A stretch of 55,605 nt of DNA from Longimicrobium sp. (GTDB lineage: Bacteria > Gemmatimonadota > Gemmatimonadetes > Longimicrobiales > Longimicrobiaceae): positions 1 through 55,605 of the forward strand of contig DASUYB010000158.1 of the NCBI GenBank assembly GCA_036377595.1. Reading direction: 5' to 3'. The position numbers and the translations under genes are program-made. Positions 55,324-55,605 of the stretch are shown here, piece after piece (within the stretch, counting starts at the first letter, position 1; each line of letters opens with the position of its first letter). The notes below the pieces were generated by a model, which did no database searches, was not told the origin of the DNA, and was given only the letters and a program-made list of their open reading frames with translations.

Positions 55324-55605
55324 ATGGCCGAGAAGAAGATCCGTATCCTGCTGGTGGACGACCACCCGGTGCTGCGCAGCGGGCTGGACGCGCTGCTGGC
55401 GCTGGAGCCCGACATGGAGGTGGTGGGACAGGCCTCCACCGGCGAGGAGGGCATCGAGAAGACGCGCCTGCTGCGCCCCGACGTGGTGGTGATGGACCTG
55501 GCCATGCCGGGGATCGGCGGGCTCGAGGCCACTCGCAAGATCGGCGAGCTGGGGCTGGGCGCGCGGGTGCTGGTGCTCACCAGCCAGGCCGAGGAGGAGT
55601 ACCTG
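55324..55605 (+). CDS. Response regulator receiver domain, partial (window end)
   Basis: The first 94 residues of a response regulator running off the right edge. The receiver motifs are ILLVDDHPVLRSGLDALL (acidic pocket), the phospho-acceptor in VVVMDLAMPGIGG and VLVLTSQAEEEYL near the end. The 'DDHPVLRSGL' start is typical of LuxR/NarL regulators, so a C-terminal LuxR helix-turn-helix is expected beyond the window. It follows the flavoprotein gene on the same strand. Confidence 0.9.
   Translation, partial: MAEKKIRILLVDDHPVLRSGLDALLALEPDMEVVGQASTGEEGIEKTRLLRPDVVVMDLAMPGIGGLEATRKIGELGLGARVLVLTSQAEEEYL

Overview
The window is a chromosomal stretch from a very GC-rich Gram-negative bacterium, most likely a Longimicrobium-like member of the Gemmatimonadota. 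This is an inference from protein style, the many lipoproteins and signal peptides, frequent GTGA/ATGA start-stop overlaps, and abundant intergenic hairpin repeats. No rRNA, tRNA, CRISPR array, insertion sequence or prophage was seen. About 56 protein genes can be supported, most of them ordinary housekeeping, envelope or signalling genes.

Layout. 0.4-5.8 kb, minus strand: a flavin reductase/DUF4173/membrane-protein operon, then uppS with a small winged-helix regulator and a membrane protein. Two near-identical operator-like palindromes sit by this second group. 6.1-8.7 kb, minus: an overlapping ABC-type ATPase, TOPRIM-like DUF4276 and exported barrel-like protein. 8.8-12.2 kb, minus: amidohydrolase, alpha/beta hydrolase, NDH-2 dehydrogenase. 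12.4-15.6 kb: small ORF plus GAF protein, a GntR regulator, and a NarL-type two-component pair. 16-19 kb: zinc-ribbon membrane protein, DUF4037, SDR. 19.4 kb: a secreted six-cysteine peptide with the cysteine spacing of CS-alpha-beta defensins. 19.7-22.4 kb, minus: PRC-barrel, LysM, DedA. 22.6-31.6 kb, plus: methyltransferase, MoeB-rhodanese fusion, a tandem run of seven paralogous four-helix membrane proteins, a KefB-like antiporter and a threonine dehydratase. 31.7-38.8 kb: two paralogous secreted proteins, DUF2911, PdxH, a solitary Abi/HEPN protein, a TolB-like lipoprotein and an M28 peptidase. 38.8-47 kb: nucleotidase, MscL fused to a zinc ribbon, a DNA-binding protein, lipoproteins and an MHYT/PAS/GAF histidine kinase. 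47-55.6 kb: lipoproteins including a gluzincin-like one, a DUF2723 membrane protein, a RiPP-precursor-like peptide, an MBL/beta-CASP nuclease, a flavin-binding protein and a truncated response regulator.

Between genes lie three hairpin or palindrome repeat families: (1) hairpins whose arms are built from a short repeated word and which stay self-complementary although the word differs from copy to copy; (2) elements of about 120-190 bp bounded by GTCATYCYGAG; (3) inverted repeats carrying AGTCCGCCTTCGCGGACT.

The best candidates for something undescribed are the defensin-like peptide (19385-19594), the seven-paralog membrane array (25187-28058), the ATPase/DUF4276/barrel operon (6107-8723), the RiPP-like precursor (52478-52690) and the word-repeat hairpin family.
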